Shown here in pieces: positions 1-12,746 of a DNA stretch of 64,000 bases; within the stretch, counting starts at the first letter, position 1, and the number at the start of each line of letters is the position of its first letter. The stretch lies in NCBI RefSeq assembly GCF_907165205.1, contig NC_058191.1, positions 22,276,064 to 22,340,063 of the forward strand, read 5' to 3'. The translations under genes and the position numbers were made by a program. The notes beneath the pieces are model-generated. The model worked only from the letters and a program-made list of their open reading frames with translations. It did no database searches and had not been told where the DNA came from. The stretch comes from Coccinella septempunctata (Eukaryota > Arthropoda > Insecta > Coleoptera > Coccinellidae).

Positions 1-1041
1 AACGTAACTATAGTGGAGTAAATTTAACCTGTTAAAAAGTAGGTATGTACTAACATTAATCTAATACATATTAGGTGTTTCCTTTATTTAAGTACGATGA
101 TTTTGGATGAGAAATTTGAGCTTATGTATTATTTGTACTTGTTGGTACTAGAGAGGCTTGTCAAAAACGATTTGAATTGTTTGCCAACTGTACAGAATAG
201 GCAAATTTCGATGAGATTAGAAAGCAACTCTGTAAGCGTAAGAGCTGGCGAGAAATGGATGGCATATTTTCCACCTCGATTTTCAAAAGATGTTTACTGG
301 CCAAAATCACATACCCCCATTTTTTTTTAAGCTATAAGTAAAAATTCATTTATCGGCTCTTCACATTGGTGCTCCTGGAAAAGTTCAAACAACGTCGGGA
401 ACAAATGTTGAATTCTGAAGTTATGTGAAATTCAATAGCGTAACCAAAGGTTTTCTTCAGTCGTAACTTTTTTTTGATTTTTTGAATAGTGTTGTTCTGG
501 AAAAATCTTCGACTACACCACTAAATTCTACATAACAAAGTAGGATTGTTACATTTGTTTTTCGAGCTTACTAAAACTAGGAGATAAAGGCAATTTAAAG
601 AGCCAAAAAATGAGTTTTCCCTTATTACTTGAAAATAGAGGGATACGGTTTTGATCATCTTTTGGAGCTCTTCGGGTTGTTGCCATTCAATTCCATTGAA
701 TTTGGTCCACCCTGCATAATCGTTGCTCCAAGTGGTTAAAGTGCATATAGATAGATCCACTGATGCAGTGTGGACCAAATATTGTACACTCTGTTGCAAC
801 CGCAAAAATATTCAGAAAATTAGATGGCGATTGAAAGAATGATTAGCAGAGAAAATAGTCTGGATCATCAAAAGATGGTTTCTGATGTCGTCGGAGTAAG
901 TATAATTCGTAATGATATTGGTATCTCTTCTATTAGAGATAAAAACTTATTCTAAAATTCTCAAGCTTGAACCCATTTTTTTTATTATGATCAGAGAAGT
1001 CCCAAATGGGCAATCTAGAGGAAGAGAAAGAAGAAACTCAC

Positions 1042-1207
1042 CACTGGCACACAGTGCCATAAGAGTCTTTGCGTGGTTTGTCACCATGTCCAGGTTAATT
1101 CCTATCCTTTGAACCGGCAACCTCTTCAACAAATGTTTCACGAAATCCAGCGGTGTAACTGCCGAAAGATTCCACTTTAACTTACTTAAAACTAAAAGTT
1201 CCCACCG
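1042..1207 (-). CDS. CycD: Cyclin D, exon 3 (end of first cyclin box)
   Basis: This exon encodes about 55 residues. The reading is RWELLVLSKLKWNLSAVTP, then DFVKHLLKRLP, then HAKTLMALCASG, matching the D-cyclin segment WELLVLGKLKWNLAAVTP…DFIEHIL. It is preceded by TTTTTTGTTTCAG and ends at GCCAGTG|GTGAGTTT, leaving a phase-1 border. Joined to exon 2 it reads …HDLM-RWELLV…, exactly as in other insect D cyclins. The next exon, expected to begin the VKFSxYPPSMIA-like segment, is not in bases 1-1041, so the gene continues off the left edge of the window. Confidence in identity and splice sites is high. Confidence 0.96.
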
Positions 1208-1874
1208 CTGAAACAAAAAATTAATATTTGAAATAAAAGTTGCTCGAATTAGCAAAGATTCAAAATTACAATGTTTTTTGGAGTAGATAAGAGTATTTTA
1301 TAAATTGAATTAACGCCATATTATCTCAAATGAAGCGGAAATCCTCTATTTCCCCTTTTGTAGACATCAAAATGAGAAAAAAAGAGTAATTCATCTATAT
1401 CACGATGGTCTCCCACTTGTCCGTTTCGTCATCCAGGAGGTCCCTAATGGCCAAACCTAAGCGTAATATCCACTTACATTTTCGACGGAAGTATCTATCA
1501 AGAAATAAGAATTATGTGCCTTCTTAAAGCTGCTCACATGGAACCATATGTTACAAGGTAAATGTCAGATACGTTGACATTGGCTAGTTGCTATTAGACA
1601 TGTAATGTCGTTATCTATTCGCTTCGATCGACTATGAAATCAATAAACCTTGACTAGGAGAAGAGCCTAAGGATATACCTCAACAGCCGATTGTGAAGGT
1701 CACTCGTGTGGACAAAGCTATCGTATCGATGAAGACAATTCAGTATTCATGAATTAAATTATATTCGCATCACTAAAGTTCAGTAGTAGGATTATGAAAT
1801 CCATCATAAGTACTGAGACCGAAATTGAATAAAATATCGAAGGAGAGGATAATGTATAGTTGTCAGACGTATAT

Positions 1875-2510
1875 CTACCATGATTGTTTTTGCCCCCTTC
1901 TTTCACATTGAAACACATCATATTTCATCGAAAGCTTAATTAGCTTGTTGATGGGCGTAACTTCTGAGCCGATAGTACAGGCTAAAGCATTGGACAAGAA
2001 CAAGTTGATATTTTCATCCACTTTTTTCTCAGTTCTCAGATATATTTGAAGGGAAGGCAGAATGTCTGGAGTGTGGATGTCTTCTGGAAGCAATAAAATA
2101 TTCCTAACCGTCCTCAGAAAAGGTTCCATCTCGAAATAGCGAGAAAACCGATTAAAATTGTTGTGCTTTCCGTACACGAGACATGACGAGCTTCGAAATA
2201 TGCGATGAATGAAAGACTGAAATGAATTTAAAGTGCTTTCGGCGTTTCTAAGGCCTCTGACATCGCAACGAACATGTTTAATCAGAGGAGAGATAAACAG
2301 ACATTTTTCGATTTCCCCCATGACTGTCGTGTAAAGATGATTTCATTGATTCATTGATCGAACAGCTTCCGGTCGATTTTTTACGTCTGGAGTAATATCC
2401 ATGTAGATAAAAGAGCTTTTGAACTGTCGGTCTCCTTTTCTTGTTTCTCCCCAAGCTTTTTTCAGAAGTAGTTCAATACTTAGTTGTATAGAATATAGGA
2501 AATTAAATTT
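1875..2510 (-). pseudogene. Unidentified coding-like segment with one in-frame stop
   Basis: The minus strand reads open from about 2510 to 1875 in one frame apart from a single TGA near 2346. Above the stop the frame contains LLKKAWGETRKGDRQFKSSF and ITPDVKNRPEAVRSMNQ. Below it are the 148 residues MGEIEKCLFISPLIKHVRCD onward to FQCERRGQKQSW. Composition is balanced, with Cys, Trp, Arg and Glu and few low-complexity runs, unlike chance frames nearby. I do not recognise the family and see no catalytic motif. It could be a decayed retrocopy, an ORF from an unknown mobile element, or an exon of a nested gene. No poly-A or target duplication was seen. Confidence 0.4.
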
Positions 2511-3246
2511 CTATGATGTACTACGAGTAAGGGTCTTCTTAGATCACATTTTCATTTTAGAATTAAAGCTTCCCTTGAAGGAAAGGTTTCACTAGTTACC
2601 CATAACAGTTTCCTGAATAATAGAGCTAAAATTCAGACTTGGGTAAGTCTCATGAAATAATTATACGTTTGTGAATCGTGTATAGTTTGAACACACAAAA
2701 ATTTTTTTTAACTACAAACCTTAATTGTCAAAAATGATCAACACATTTAATTTAATGGGTTTGGTCAAAATACGAAACTGTGTATGCATGTGTGGTGGTT
2801 CATATTCAGTTGAGCAATCTGGTGATTTCTCGGCATTATGGACTTCAATTAGTTGATTTTCAAAATATGTAGTTTACTACCTACTAGAATACTCTTGTTT
2901 CTTATACATTCATCCTTTCTATTCAAGTAAATTGCAAATTCTTGTTCCTTATCTAGGTATACCTATGTCCTGATAAAAGCAGAAGGAAACGAAATCCTTA
3001 AGAATAGAATCGTTTTTCCCTTTTTGGTGAATTTTCATAAACTCAACTCAACATAGAACTAAGAATTAACAAATACATTTGGATAAAGCGAAATTTCATT
3101 CGGTTTTTATAACTAAATCGGAGAAATCCATATGGATGATAAAAACTTTTCATAATAAACAGATTTTTTGTATTTACCAATCACCAGGATCAGTCCAGAA
3201 AAATTGAGTTATATTGTCTCTAACCTTATTTTACATAAATTGATAT

Positions 3247-3930
3247 ACAGGGAGAGTCTTTGATTCGTACAAATATTTTAACAGTAGATTCTAGAGGTCA
3301 AAGAAAACACTTTTTTCCTTTAACATTTTTTCCGAATCGGCTCGGTTTAAAGGATACAGGCTGTTGAAAAAACATTAAAAAAAATCTCACAAACGGTTGT
3401 ATCGAATGAAATGAATTTCGGCATATAGTTTTTCATTCATTTAATGAATCTTTTTCGAACACAAGATATCACTCACGTCTTCCAGTTTTCTCATTATGAT
3501 CATTACGTACCATAAAAATACCAAAAATTCAAAGAACCCAACTCTTGAAACTAAGTTGGACGCTATCTAATGAACATTTGACCGTTTTGTAAAATTAAAT
3601 TATTCTTCATATTCTCTCGTTTAATGCGCCGTTTTCGAGAAATTTGATGTTCAAAAGTTAAAAAGTATCTGTCAAATTTGAAAAATTGGACACTTTGGCT
3701 GAATACAACTCTGTTTGAAAATTCCGCAGATGTGTAGTGTCACAGATTCAGATAGTTATTCTGAAGGTAATTTTGGTTTTCCAGGGCTGGCACATCTCAT
3801 TATGAAAACTAAAAATGGCTATATCTTTTTATCAGGGCCGCATCGGAACAAATGGTATAGAAAAGAGGGTTTCTTTTGACCACAAAAATCTACTGCTGAA
3901 ATATTTGTATGAGTCAAAGGCTCACTGTGT
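3247..3930. mobile_element. Inverted-repeat MITE, 'GAGTCTTTGATTCGTAC' family, copy A
   Basis: The left end reads ACAGGGAGAGTCTTTGATTC and the right end reads GAGTCAAAGGCTCACTGTGT, an imperfect terminal inverted repeat flanked by TA. Between them is about 680 bp of AT-rich non-coding DNA. Two more copies lie in the window (6621-7316, opposite orientation; 53483-53878, truncated). TA flanks and the ACAGGG start suggest a Tc1/mariner-type non-autonomous element. Confidence 0.8.
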
Positions 3931-4282
3931 ATATATTTAGTAGAATAATTTATGGCTGTAGAAATGAATCACTTTTATGCTTCTGAAATAATTGATTTCT
4001 CTAGTTTTCATTGTAGTAAGACTATGTAAATTTATGATTGACAAAAAATATCTTGATTCTCAATTTTGATTTCTATAAATGTCTAGCATTCATTCATATT
4101 GTGGATTAGAGTTCATTTAGTCAATTCTTCATTCAATATCAGAATGATATTGTGTGAGTTATTTTGTTTTTTGTTGCGTCTATTTATTTTGTATTCAATT
4201 TTTTTCATGATGAGATTTTCTTATTATATCATTATAATGTTCTTTGGTCACCAAATGAGAAGTTGAGGACAACTATGCTCTT

Positions 4283-5114
4283 TTTGACTACTTCAAGAAA
4301 GATTTGAAGGGGAGGCTCTTTTTTCAACAGAAGGTAGAACTGGTCAAAATGAAGCATTTCTCTAAAAATCACTTATACAAAAATTCCAAAATGACAAAGT
4401 TGAAATAAAAATCGAGAATGACTACTGAAATACATCCTAATAAGACACTAGACAGTTTGTTAGCTGACTTATAGCAAAGCAGTGGGAAAAACTTATCCCC
4501 TGATTCGACCACGTGGTTTCGTTGAGGATATTGGCTCGTTCGATATTTACGTGGTAATGGAAACTTAGGATTGCCGAATTGTTCTTATTATTGTTTAGTA
4601 ACTCACAAGATTTTATGAAATGGCTCAATAAGTTACCAACTGAGAGAAAAGACTTAGGACACCAGTGTAAAAAATAGAATAATGCTTCAAAATCTCACCA
4701 ATAAAATTCGTCTACATTTTTCACGAATTTTTCACAATGGGCATCACAATCTTCTTGATCGAAGATTCCAACAATCGTCGTAAAAATGGGATGAAATGGG
4801 GAAACATCATAGCACTTTTTTAACATAACTAACATAAGCACTTTCAAGAAACTGCCTCGATTTTCCTTTTTTTCCCTAAATTGCACGATACAACAATTAT
4901 GATTCTTTCAAAAGGGACCTGATGTATCTAATCCGATGAACTTGGTACTGAATCATTCATTGTCCAGCCATATGAAATTCTGTCGAACTTCTAGAGGTTG
5001 TATCCCAGCCATCTTGGATATTTTATACAGAAAGTTTTTGGTTAAACGACTTAATTTTATGAGTTCTACCTTCTGTCAAAAAGAAAGCCTGACCTTTGGA
5101 AGCACCCTGTATAA
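4283..5114. mobile_element. Possible inverted-repeat element
   Basis: A segment near 4283-4340 containing CAACAGAAGGTAGAACT reappears inverted near 5057-5108 (AGTTCTACCTTCTGTCAAAA), with flanking similarity of about 45 bases. The right side ends in CACCCTGTATA, a mariner-type terminus. The left terminus is not clear, so the limits are approximate. No transposase is visible. Confidence 0.4.
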
Positions 5115-5159
5115 CCAGACACTTGTAACTTTATATACAAGCTCTCAATAACCTCAATA

Positions 5160-5262
5160 TGATGGACAAACAGACGTCAAAATGATGTCATATGGTAACG
5201 TCAATTTGACGCCATATATTTACATCAAAATAGTTTCATATGCTGACGTCAAGATGGAGTCA
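5160..5262. repeat. Short tandem repeat with GACGTCAA units
   Basis: Four degenerate units of about 22-27 bases follow each other, each built on (G)ACGTCAAxATGAxGTCATATG. Several contain ACGTCA, the CRE/ATF half-site. The units have diverged by several substitutions each. Confidence 0.6.
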
Positions 5263-5489
5263 ACTTCGAGGTCGATATGATTTCGTACAAGAAATATGAA
5301 GTATTGTGACGTACGCTTAGTGCTTACAAAAAAAGGACGAGATTGCTCTTCTAATTTTGATGAAAGCAAAAGAATTCGAACAATCACATTCCCACCTTTT
5401 CATTCGAAAACAAGGAGGGCATCGTGTACTTGTTGAGAGATGGCATGCACAAGTAGACTACTGGTCCACGGTTTCTGCGAAACAGAAGG

Positions 5490-5960
5490 AAGTCGATCGG
5501 CGAAGATACCGCCATTCCGCCATCCTTTCCATTCGCAAAACAAGTCCAGCTCTTTCGCGAATTCCGCGCAACGAAGGTTGAGATAATAATAATTGCTAGG
5601 ACAGTTGTCGGCTACATAACTCAATCTGGTTTTTGTTTACGCTGGTCCGCAACGTGAAATGAAGAAATTGCCCTCCGCGGAACACCCGCTAATGGCGGAC
5701 ATGTGACGGAATCCGATTCATTAATTATGGCCCGCAATAATGAGCCCCGTTAAATTCAATTATACGGAGCAAGGCGGCTTCACGTAGAGATGCGTTCGGC
5801 GAGCAGCCGGGAGGATAGCATGGATTCACACGTTTTTCTCTGTCCCGCCGCGGTCGAAAAACGAGTCTCGTTTATTTCATAAACGAGGGAATACGAATTT
5901 TCGAGAGCCTGTTAGGCCGTCTCGGCAAGATTCTTAGGAATAATTGAAATGAACGCTGCT
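5490..5960. promoter_or_regulatory. GC-rich island in cyclin D intron, possible regulatory element
   Basis: About 470 bases stand out for high G+C and CpG inside AT-rich intron and contain no repeat I recognise. Homeodomain-type cores occur (ATTAATTATGG near 5722, TTCAATTATACG near 5756). Both strands lack a convincing protein. The pattern resembles conserved non-coding regulatory DNA, but that is inference from composition and motifs only. Confidence 0.35.
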
Positions 5961-6131
5961 AAACGTACGATTCTTCATGAGTACGGTATCAAGGCCTCAA
6001 CAGAGGCATTTTCGTACCCATATAAATTTGCACTACCCCGAATAGTTTTCCAATGAAGCGTTGAAAAGTGAAAATTGCCCATATCCTTATCCTTTTTTCT
6101 CTAATTTTCCTTCGAGCTCCGGGATAAAGTA

Positions 6132-6613
6132 TACAGGATGGGCTTTTTGAAACGAAACAGACAAAACAACCACCTTAATTGTTGAGGAAAGTAATTACCA
6201 ATAATAATTATTTCGTTGTCTAATGTTGACAATTCACTGTTACCATCGTAACCACAGGATGAATTAGTCAAATAATTGATGATTCCACATAGCATGGTTA
6301 GCGGAATGACTGGTACTGTACGAAATTCAAAATTGAATATCTCGAAAATGAATGCATTAAATGAGAAGAAAATTAATATGCTGAATTCAGGATAAAAAGG
6401 CCTTTCAAATGAGTTATCACTCACCCTATCGTTTCTATTCAAAATTTAGGGGTTGGTCTTCTAACACCAAGGGTTGAAGCAATATAGTTGTGAATTTGAC
6501 CTTAAAAAAGTTGTCCCCCTGGAAACAAAAATCGACGTGTCCGAGCATTTTTTCGAAATAAATTTATTCCGCCCGTTACCTCGTCTGTTTCGTTTTAAAA
6601 AGCCTACCTTGTA
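6132..6613. mobile_element. 482 bp MITE with 31 bp inverted repeats
   Basis: The left end ACAGGATGGGCTTTTTGAAA and the right end TTTAAAAAGCCTACCTTGT are reverse complements with a few mismatches over about 31 bases, next to TA. The interior is non-coding. The type is Tc1/mariner-like from termini and target. Confidence 0.75.
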
Positions 6614-6620
6614 TGCTTCC

Positions 6621-7316
6621 ACAGGCTGAGTCTTTGAATCGTACAAATAATTCAACAGTAGATTCTTGAAGTCAAAAGGAACACTTTTTTCCTATACAAT
6701 TTTTTTCGATTCGGCCCTGATAAAAAGATATAGCCATTTTAAGTTTTCATAACGAGCTGTGCCACCTCTGGAAAAACAAAATTACCTTCAGAATAACTAG
6801 CTAAATTTTGGACACTCCACATCTGTGGATCTTTTGAACAGAGTTGTATTCAGCCAAAGTACCCAATTTTTCAAATTTCACAGATACTTTTTAATATTTG
6901 AACATCAAATTACTCGAAAACGGCGCATTATACGAGTTAATATGCAGAATACTTTTATTTTACAAAACGTTCAAATATTCATCAGATAGCGTCCAAGTTG
7001 ATTTCAAGAGTTGGGTTTTTTAAATTTTTGGTATTTTTATCGGACGTAATGCTCATAATGAGAAAACTAAAAGACGTGGGTGATATCTTGTGTTCGAAAA
7101 AGCTTAATCAAATAAATGAAAAACTATATTCCGAAATTCATTTCATTCGATGAAACTGTTCGTGAGATAGAACTAAAAATAATTTTTTTTAAGATTTTTC
7201 AACAGCCTGTATAATTTAAACCGAGCCGATTCAGAAAAAGGGTATATAAAAAGTGTTACTTTTAACCTCAAGAATCTACTGTTAAAATATTTGTATGAGT
7301 CAAAGACTCGCCCTGT
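6621..7316. mobile_element. Inverted-repeat MITE, 'GAGTCTTTGATTCGTAC' family, copy B
   Basis: The ends are ACAGGCTGAGTCTTTGAATC and GAGTCAAAGACTCGCCCTGT. The interior matches copy A (3247-3930) in reverse orientation; for example GATAAAAAGATATAGCCATT corresponds to the reverse of ATGGCTATATCTTTTTATC in copy A. It starts about 8 bases after the end of the preceding MITE, so two unrelated MITEs sit side by side. Confidence 0.82.
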
Positions 7317-7470
7317 ATACTTCGAATTTCAATAGTGGAGTTATAACCGGAAGTCGCGTAATTTTTAATGGTTTCGAAGAAAAATTCTGAATTGCGGACA
7401 GCGGATGGACGTTTTTTCGAGAAGTCTAGATCTCCAATAGTAGAATATTCCTGGAATGTTTCTTCGGCCA

Positions 7471-8399
7471 TACAGTGTGTACATAAAGTATGAAATAAAT
7501 TCATTTTCTCGTACTGGGATTCAAAAAAATGCTAGAACACATCGATCTACTTTTTAAGATGGGCACATTTTAGGCATATTTCCTTGCCTCTAGCTTCATA
7601 CCCTGAGCGGGGGTGACTGCCACCCCTAGTTTTTTAGGGATAAGGGAGGTCGAGTGATACCTCATTTTGAAGGTCTCTCGCTCCAGATTATAGCCCTAGA
7701 GTTTGAAGTTGCTAGGGTTGTCTTTGTTAACATGACAGCTTGTCAAATTTCCTAATTTTATTAGTTTTCTCCAGCTCTCATATTAACAGAAATTACAGTA
7801 GCAACTTCAAACTCTAGTGTTAAAATTATCTACTGGAATACTTAAATAATAAACAATAAACTTACTTCACTTAATTAAATATTCAAACTGAGATCCTTCT
7901 TGTGCTCGACAGTAACCCAAAGCATCAACAAATTACTGTTGGACCATACTTATAGTTTGGCAACTGATATTATCACATTCGATTCTAATTCTAGTTCAAT
8001 AGTCGGCAATTGTTACAGGTTTTGTTTTATAAAATTTTATAAATATACATATATCATTTTTCAATTTCTGTTAATATGACAGCTTGAAAAAACTAATTAA
8101 ATTAGGAATTTTGACAAGCTGTCATGTTAACAAAGATATCACTAGCAACTTCGAACTCTAGGGCTATAATCTGGAGCGAGAGACTTTTAAAATGAGGTAT
8201 CACTCTACCCCCCTTTCCATTATAAAAACTAGTGGTGACACTCACCCCCGTTTAGGGGGTGAAGCTAGAGGCAAAGTAATATGCCTGAAATGTGCCCCTC
8301 TTAAAAAGTAGATCGACGTGTTCCAGCATTTTTTTTTAAATCCCAGTGCGAGAAAGTGAATTTATTCCATAGTTTAAGTACACACTGTATACATTCTAT
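7471..8399. mobile_element. 929 bp element with roughly 300 bp inverted repeats
   Basis: The left arm begins TACAGTGTGTACATAAAGTA and the right arm ends CTTAAGTACACACTGTA-like sequence. The arms stay complementary inward for about 300 bases, including GACAAGCTGTCATGTTAACA near 8111 against its reverse near 7730. Only a short AT-rich centre (about 7800-8060) is unpaired. TA flanks both ends. No transposase is present. Confidence 0.82.
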
Positions 8400-9339
8400 A
8401 CCTTAATAAGATTATGCCTCGTTTCTATAAATAATGTCGGGATGATTGCCAACATTTTGTCTCTCCCCTTTTCCATATCTTCTTAAGAGTCTGATGCCAC
8501 CTTTTTAGACTTCAAATGTAACTTACTTATACATAAAACGACCGAGAAATAGTACAATCTCTGAAACAAAGACAATAATCTATGGGCAGATTAGTCCCTT
8601 TGATTAGACGATCCATCCAATAACTCTCAATATGGATAAAAAATTGCATAGAGAAAATATTTGGAGATAGCGGTTGAACCTATATAAAAATGACTACATT
8701 CAAATGCATTTTCATCGATCAGGACGACAAGTTCGTAATATCATTAAGGAACTACGTCTTAATTCGTTTCATGATAAGTTGAAACCACATACCACATAGG
8801 TGATTTCGAATCAATTCATTCATAATTAGAGTAACACGATGATAATGAAAGCTCAGAAACCTGTAATTTCTATGCTGAGGCGTGGCCACAATATAAATGA
8901 ACCCAATTATCCTCATAATTTTCATTCATGCCTCTTTTTATAGCCTGCCAACACGTTCAGGCTGAAAATGATGCGATGATCATTAGGCACGAAAATTCGT
9001 TAGGTTTTTATCTATTTTTCTCATTACAGTGGTTTAGTCAACGGATGACTTTCTTGTCGGGTACTGCCATCCATTACACTATAAATATATCGAATGAATC
9101 TTGTATTCAATGAAGTTTTTGGAGCAGCGCAGACTTCTTTTTTCCTTGAATTGTATATGTTTTATTTACTCGTCTCAGGGTCATGGTTACTATAGAAAAA
9201 AAACGAGAAAAAGTCTTGGAATATCAGCATCACAAGAGTTTTGTTATAGTAACATGGTGCTCTATGATATCTTGGCCAGCATATATCTCGAACACTATTG
9301 GAATTACGATATTGAAATTTGGCACTTATAAACCGTGTG

Positions 9340-9815
9340 TATATTTTGGACCACGTGGTATCATTTTTAGAAAAGTTAATGAGACACTCTGTGTATTGTT
9401 CCACTGCTGTAAAGGTGTTTCTTGTAATAATTTGGAAATGCTCGTTTTTTTTTGTCATAGGTACCTTTGAGTATTCAACCCTTTGATTACTCAATGTAGG
9501 TAGAAACGACAATTTTTTTTTATATGCTTGGGTTTTTCGTTCGAAAAATACAGAGAGCTGAAAAATAAAAAGATTTGGTATACAATACCACTTTTGATTA
9601 CATTCTATGCTCGAATTGATGTCAACTGCAGCATTCAAATCTTTTGCGTGCTTCATCTCTGGTGTAACATATTGGCAAGCTGCTCTGATTCTTTTTTAAA
9701 TGATCAACCAAAAAAATAGGCATCACCCAATAAATATACGAGAAACCTTTACAGCAGTGGAATAGTATACATAGTGTCCCCTTATCTTGTCTAAAAATCA
9801 TGCCCTGTGACCCGA
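9340..9815. mobile_element. Probable inverted-repeat element
   Basis: A stretch containing TCCACTGCTGTAAAGGTGTT (about 9399) is repeated inverted near 9746-9765 as ACCTTTACAGCAGTGGAAT. Pairing extends about 70 bases outward through GGGACACTATGTATAC-like sequence. Open frames of up to 164 codons overlap this block on both strands but share the inverted repeat and have no recognisable domain. Confidence 0.5.
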
Positions 9816-10089
9816 AATGTGACGTTGCAACGAACAACGGATTTTCAATATGTCACTGGAGGCATATTGCTGATATAAAACTGGGACCTACCTATACCTA
9901 AATTTTTTCCGACAAATGAGTGAAAAAAATTCGAACTAAATTCTAAAAATTTTCAGTCATTGTTAATTATGACAAGAATATGAAATTTTCCGTCTACTTT
10001 TAAATTTTTTGCAAGCCCCATAAATTCTTCATGAACAGCCTGTACATGCATAATTCCACTGTACGTGTGTTTATCATCGAACTTCTCCT

Positions 10090-10510
10090 AGACGCAGACG
10101 TCCGGACCGATTTTGATGACGTTTTGTTTGTTGGTTTATGTAAGCCCCGGTAGGTGGCGTTGCAGGGTTTTTGTGTGTTCAGTGGATTTTCAAGACCCCG
10201 GAGGGTTTAGAAAGAGATCCTCTGATTTAAAACAAACTGGGCCTTGTGTAGGTTATAGGTTATAGGATTTTTTCTTAAACGACTGGGAAGATTTTGATGT
10301 AATTTTGTGAGGGGTTCAATTAGGGATTCTGGATGGCTTAAATACACAATTGACCTTGGTAGGTGGCACTACAGTCGAAATTTTGTGACTTTTCGGGTGG
10401 GACACCAGAGGTAGCGCTGCAGTTTCGAATTCGACACCTTTTTCTGAATTCCTACTGAACGGCTGGACCGATTTCAATGAAACTGTTGGTCGTCTTAGGC
10501 CAGGCCCGTT
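10090..10510. repeat. Degenerate tandem repeat of about 180 bp units
   Basis: Three spaced copies of a block near CCGGACCGATTTTGATGACG (10094), GGGAAGATTTTGATGTAAT (10284) and GGCTGGACCGATTTCAATGA (10463) occur about 180 bases apart. Each is followed by related GTAGGTGGC/GGTAGCGCTGCAG segments. This is an old dispersed insect repeat; its class is not clear. Confidence 0.5.
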
Positions 10511-12746
10511 TTAAATTAATTTCAAACGAATTCTCAAGTACACATCGATCGAACAACTAACGACAGAATAATTAACGGGCTGAAAAACCCCTACAAAGAA
10601 ATGTAGCTCCTAGAAGTCAAAAAAAGGAGTCAATATCGGAAGGAACTATTAGATAATATACAGGCAGTGTAAAGTTGGGCACTTCCTGTGAGAACTTTTA
10701 ATGAATGAAGACATTTCCAGCCACCCATCGGATCCATCGCGATATTCAAGATTACACGTGGATTACAGCAAAATTAAAATATTCCTCCACCAGCCGGTTT
10801 TGGCTTACAGTCATCCTCTCTCTGAAACCGCTGTTCAAGAGAGAGGAATTCTACTTTTTGTCCGCACCAGCGGAGCATTGTGAGAAGGCCAGGTAAGCAA
10901 GAGGGATGAAGGTCATAGCCATGCCTCTGGAATGTCCATTAGTCCAAGCATGAGACTTGTCGGGCCTGTTCGCAGGATTCATTAACCAGACAGTTTGAAC
11001 AAATCAAATTAGCGAAATGAAATGGCATAATGCTTCTTCTTGGTGTGCCTATCATACAGCGCCCGCGTTCGAATCAGCTGGCTTGTATCGATCTCTGGAA
11101 AATTCTAAAACATACCTATTTCCTGTTGTGATACAAGGTTTGAATAAGCAAATACAGTCAGGTCAGATGGGTATGCGAAGTGAGTTCTTCTACGGTACGT
11201 TTTTACTGGAGATTTTTGAGGTGGGAAGAAAAGCATTTCATTTTTTATTTTAGGGTATTTGGTCCTGCCAAAAATGTATTAGCAGTCACTAATGTATTGT
11301 CTCATCCAAATTAGTATGTGTAAAGAAATTTTTATGAAAAGAAAAATATTTTTCTTTCCAGTATGTAGTTATTCTTCTTTTTGTCGAAGATATAAGCTAA
11401 AGTAGTTCTTGGCGAGCTAGCATCTGTGCTTCAATAGATAGTCGGTCCCATTAATTTCATCTGATGCTTATGATTCGTCTCTCGATGAATAAATCATGAT
11501 AAAATATTTCGAAAGGTTGGCATTATGAAACTTGAAATATTTATTGCTCCAACTTCTACTTCCTATTGCTTTGTTATATCTTGATTAATTTTTGAGTGAT
11601 GATGATTTCACTGTTGGCAACAAATAATAACTGAAAATTGACTTCTTAGAAAAGCTTCGAACGTAGAAAAAACACGTAGATAAACGTTTGTTCATATGAA
11701 ATTTAATTTCAAAGATTTGTTGAGTTCATCTTGAAATTATGTTGGAATTGAGTTAAGTATTTCCTCAAACAAATGAGATAGATGCAAGTGTCTCTCTCCA
11801 ATCTCAATCCATTGCATTCATAGCAATATTTCAACGACTGGCGCAATATTAGATATTTTAGACAAATCTATCAGAAATTCAGAGACGACTCTAACTGCGA
11901 CTCAAAGAAAGGGATCAGACAAGGGGCATTCCTGACATCGTGTCAGTCACATCATAGCTTTCACCGGAATAAAACAAACATAATTACGACGGACAAACGA
12001 AGTGTTAAAATTTGCCATCACAAGATAGGCGCCACCTATACAGGTCATCCCGTTTTCTTTTGCTTTTACCGACCTTCTTTCATTGTGCATTCTCATATGG
12101 TCTATTGTAGAATTAACGAAATGTCATAGGATGAGAAATGTTGCGGTAAGAGTCAAAGGTGCCCATTTAGCGTTTCCAAGAAGGATGTTACATAAAGAAA
12201 GGAACTGACCGTAGGTACTTCTTACCTGTTAACTTGTTCAGGAATTTCAACCTAACAGGTACTCGTATACTTCGCGTATACCAAGGGTACAGAGGTGTGA
12301 AGAAGATCAACGGACTTGGGTTAGTCCTATGCGCATCTATTGTTCACGTTGTGGGGGTGGAACCTCGACTTTTCTGGGGAAACAAATAACGGGACATGTG
12401 ATTAAGAACAGTGAAGGGTTATTTGTGCGATAAAATTTACAGTTCGTTGGCTTTCAGGCTAATTACTGAGATAAAATAGTACACATGGTTACTTTGTACA
12501 TGGCTAATAATTGCAAATTGAAATGGGTTTCAGCAGGAGATAATAAAGTATCCGTAGCGTGAAACCATTCACTGATTTCAACATGTTCAGCAGTAAACAA
12601 AAGCGAAATTACTGATATAGCCGTTAACAAAACAAACTAAGATCTTATTTGTTAGATGTCATTGCGTGGAACCATTCAAGGAATAATAGTTGGGGAGCCA
12701 ACGATGCTAAATCGGTATTTATTCGAATGTGTGGAGACCTAGTGGA

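Noticed and set aside
521..1041. Possible cyclin D exon 4 to the left of exon 3
   Set aside because: The minus-strand frames here do not contain the expected second cyclin-fold residues; the next exon is probably outside the window.
9162..9656. 164-codon minus-strand open frame
   Set aside because: It overlaps plus-strand frames across an inverted repeat, has no recognisable domain, and its residues are typical of AT-rich chance translation.
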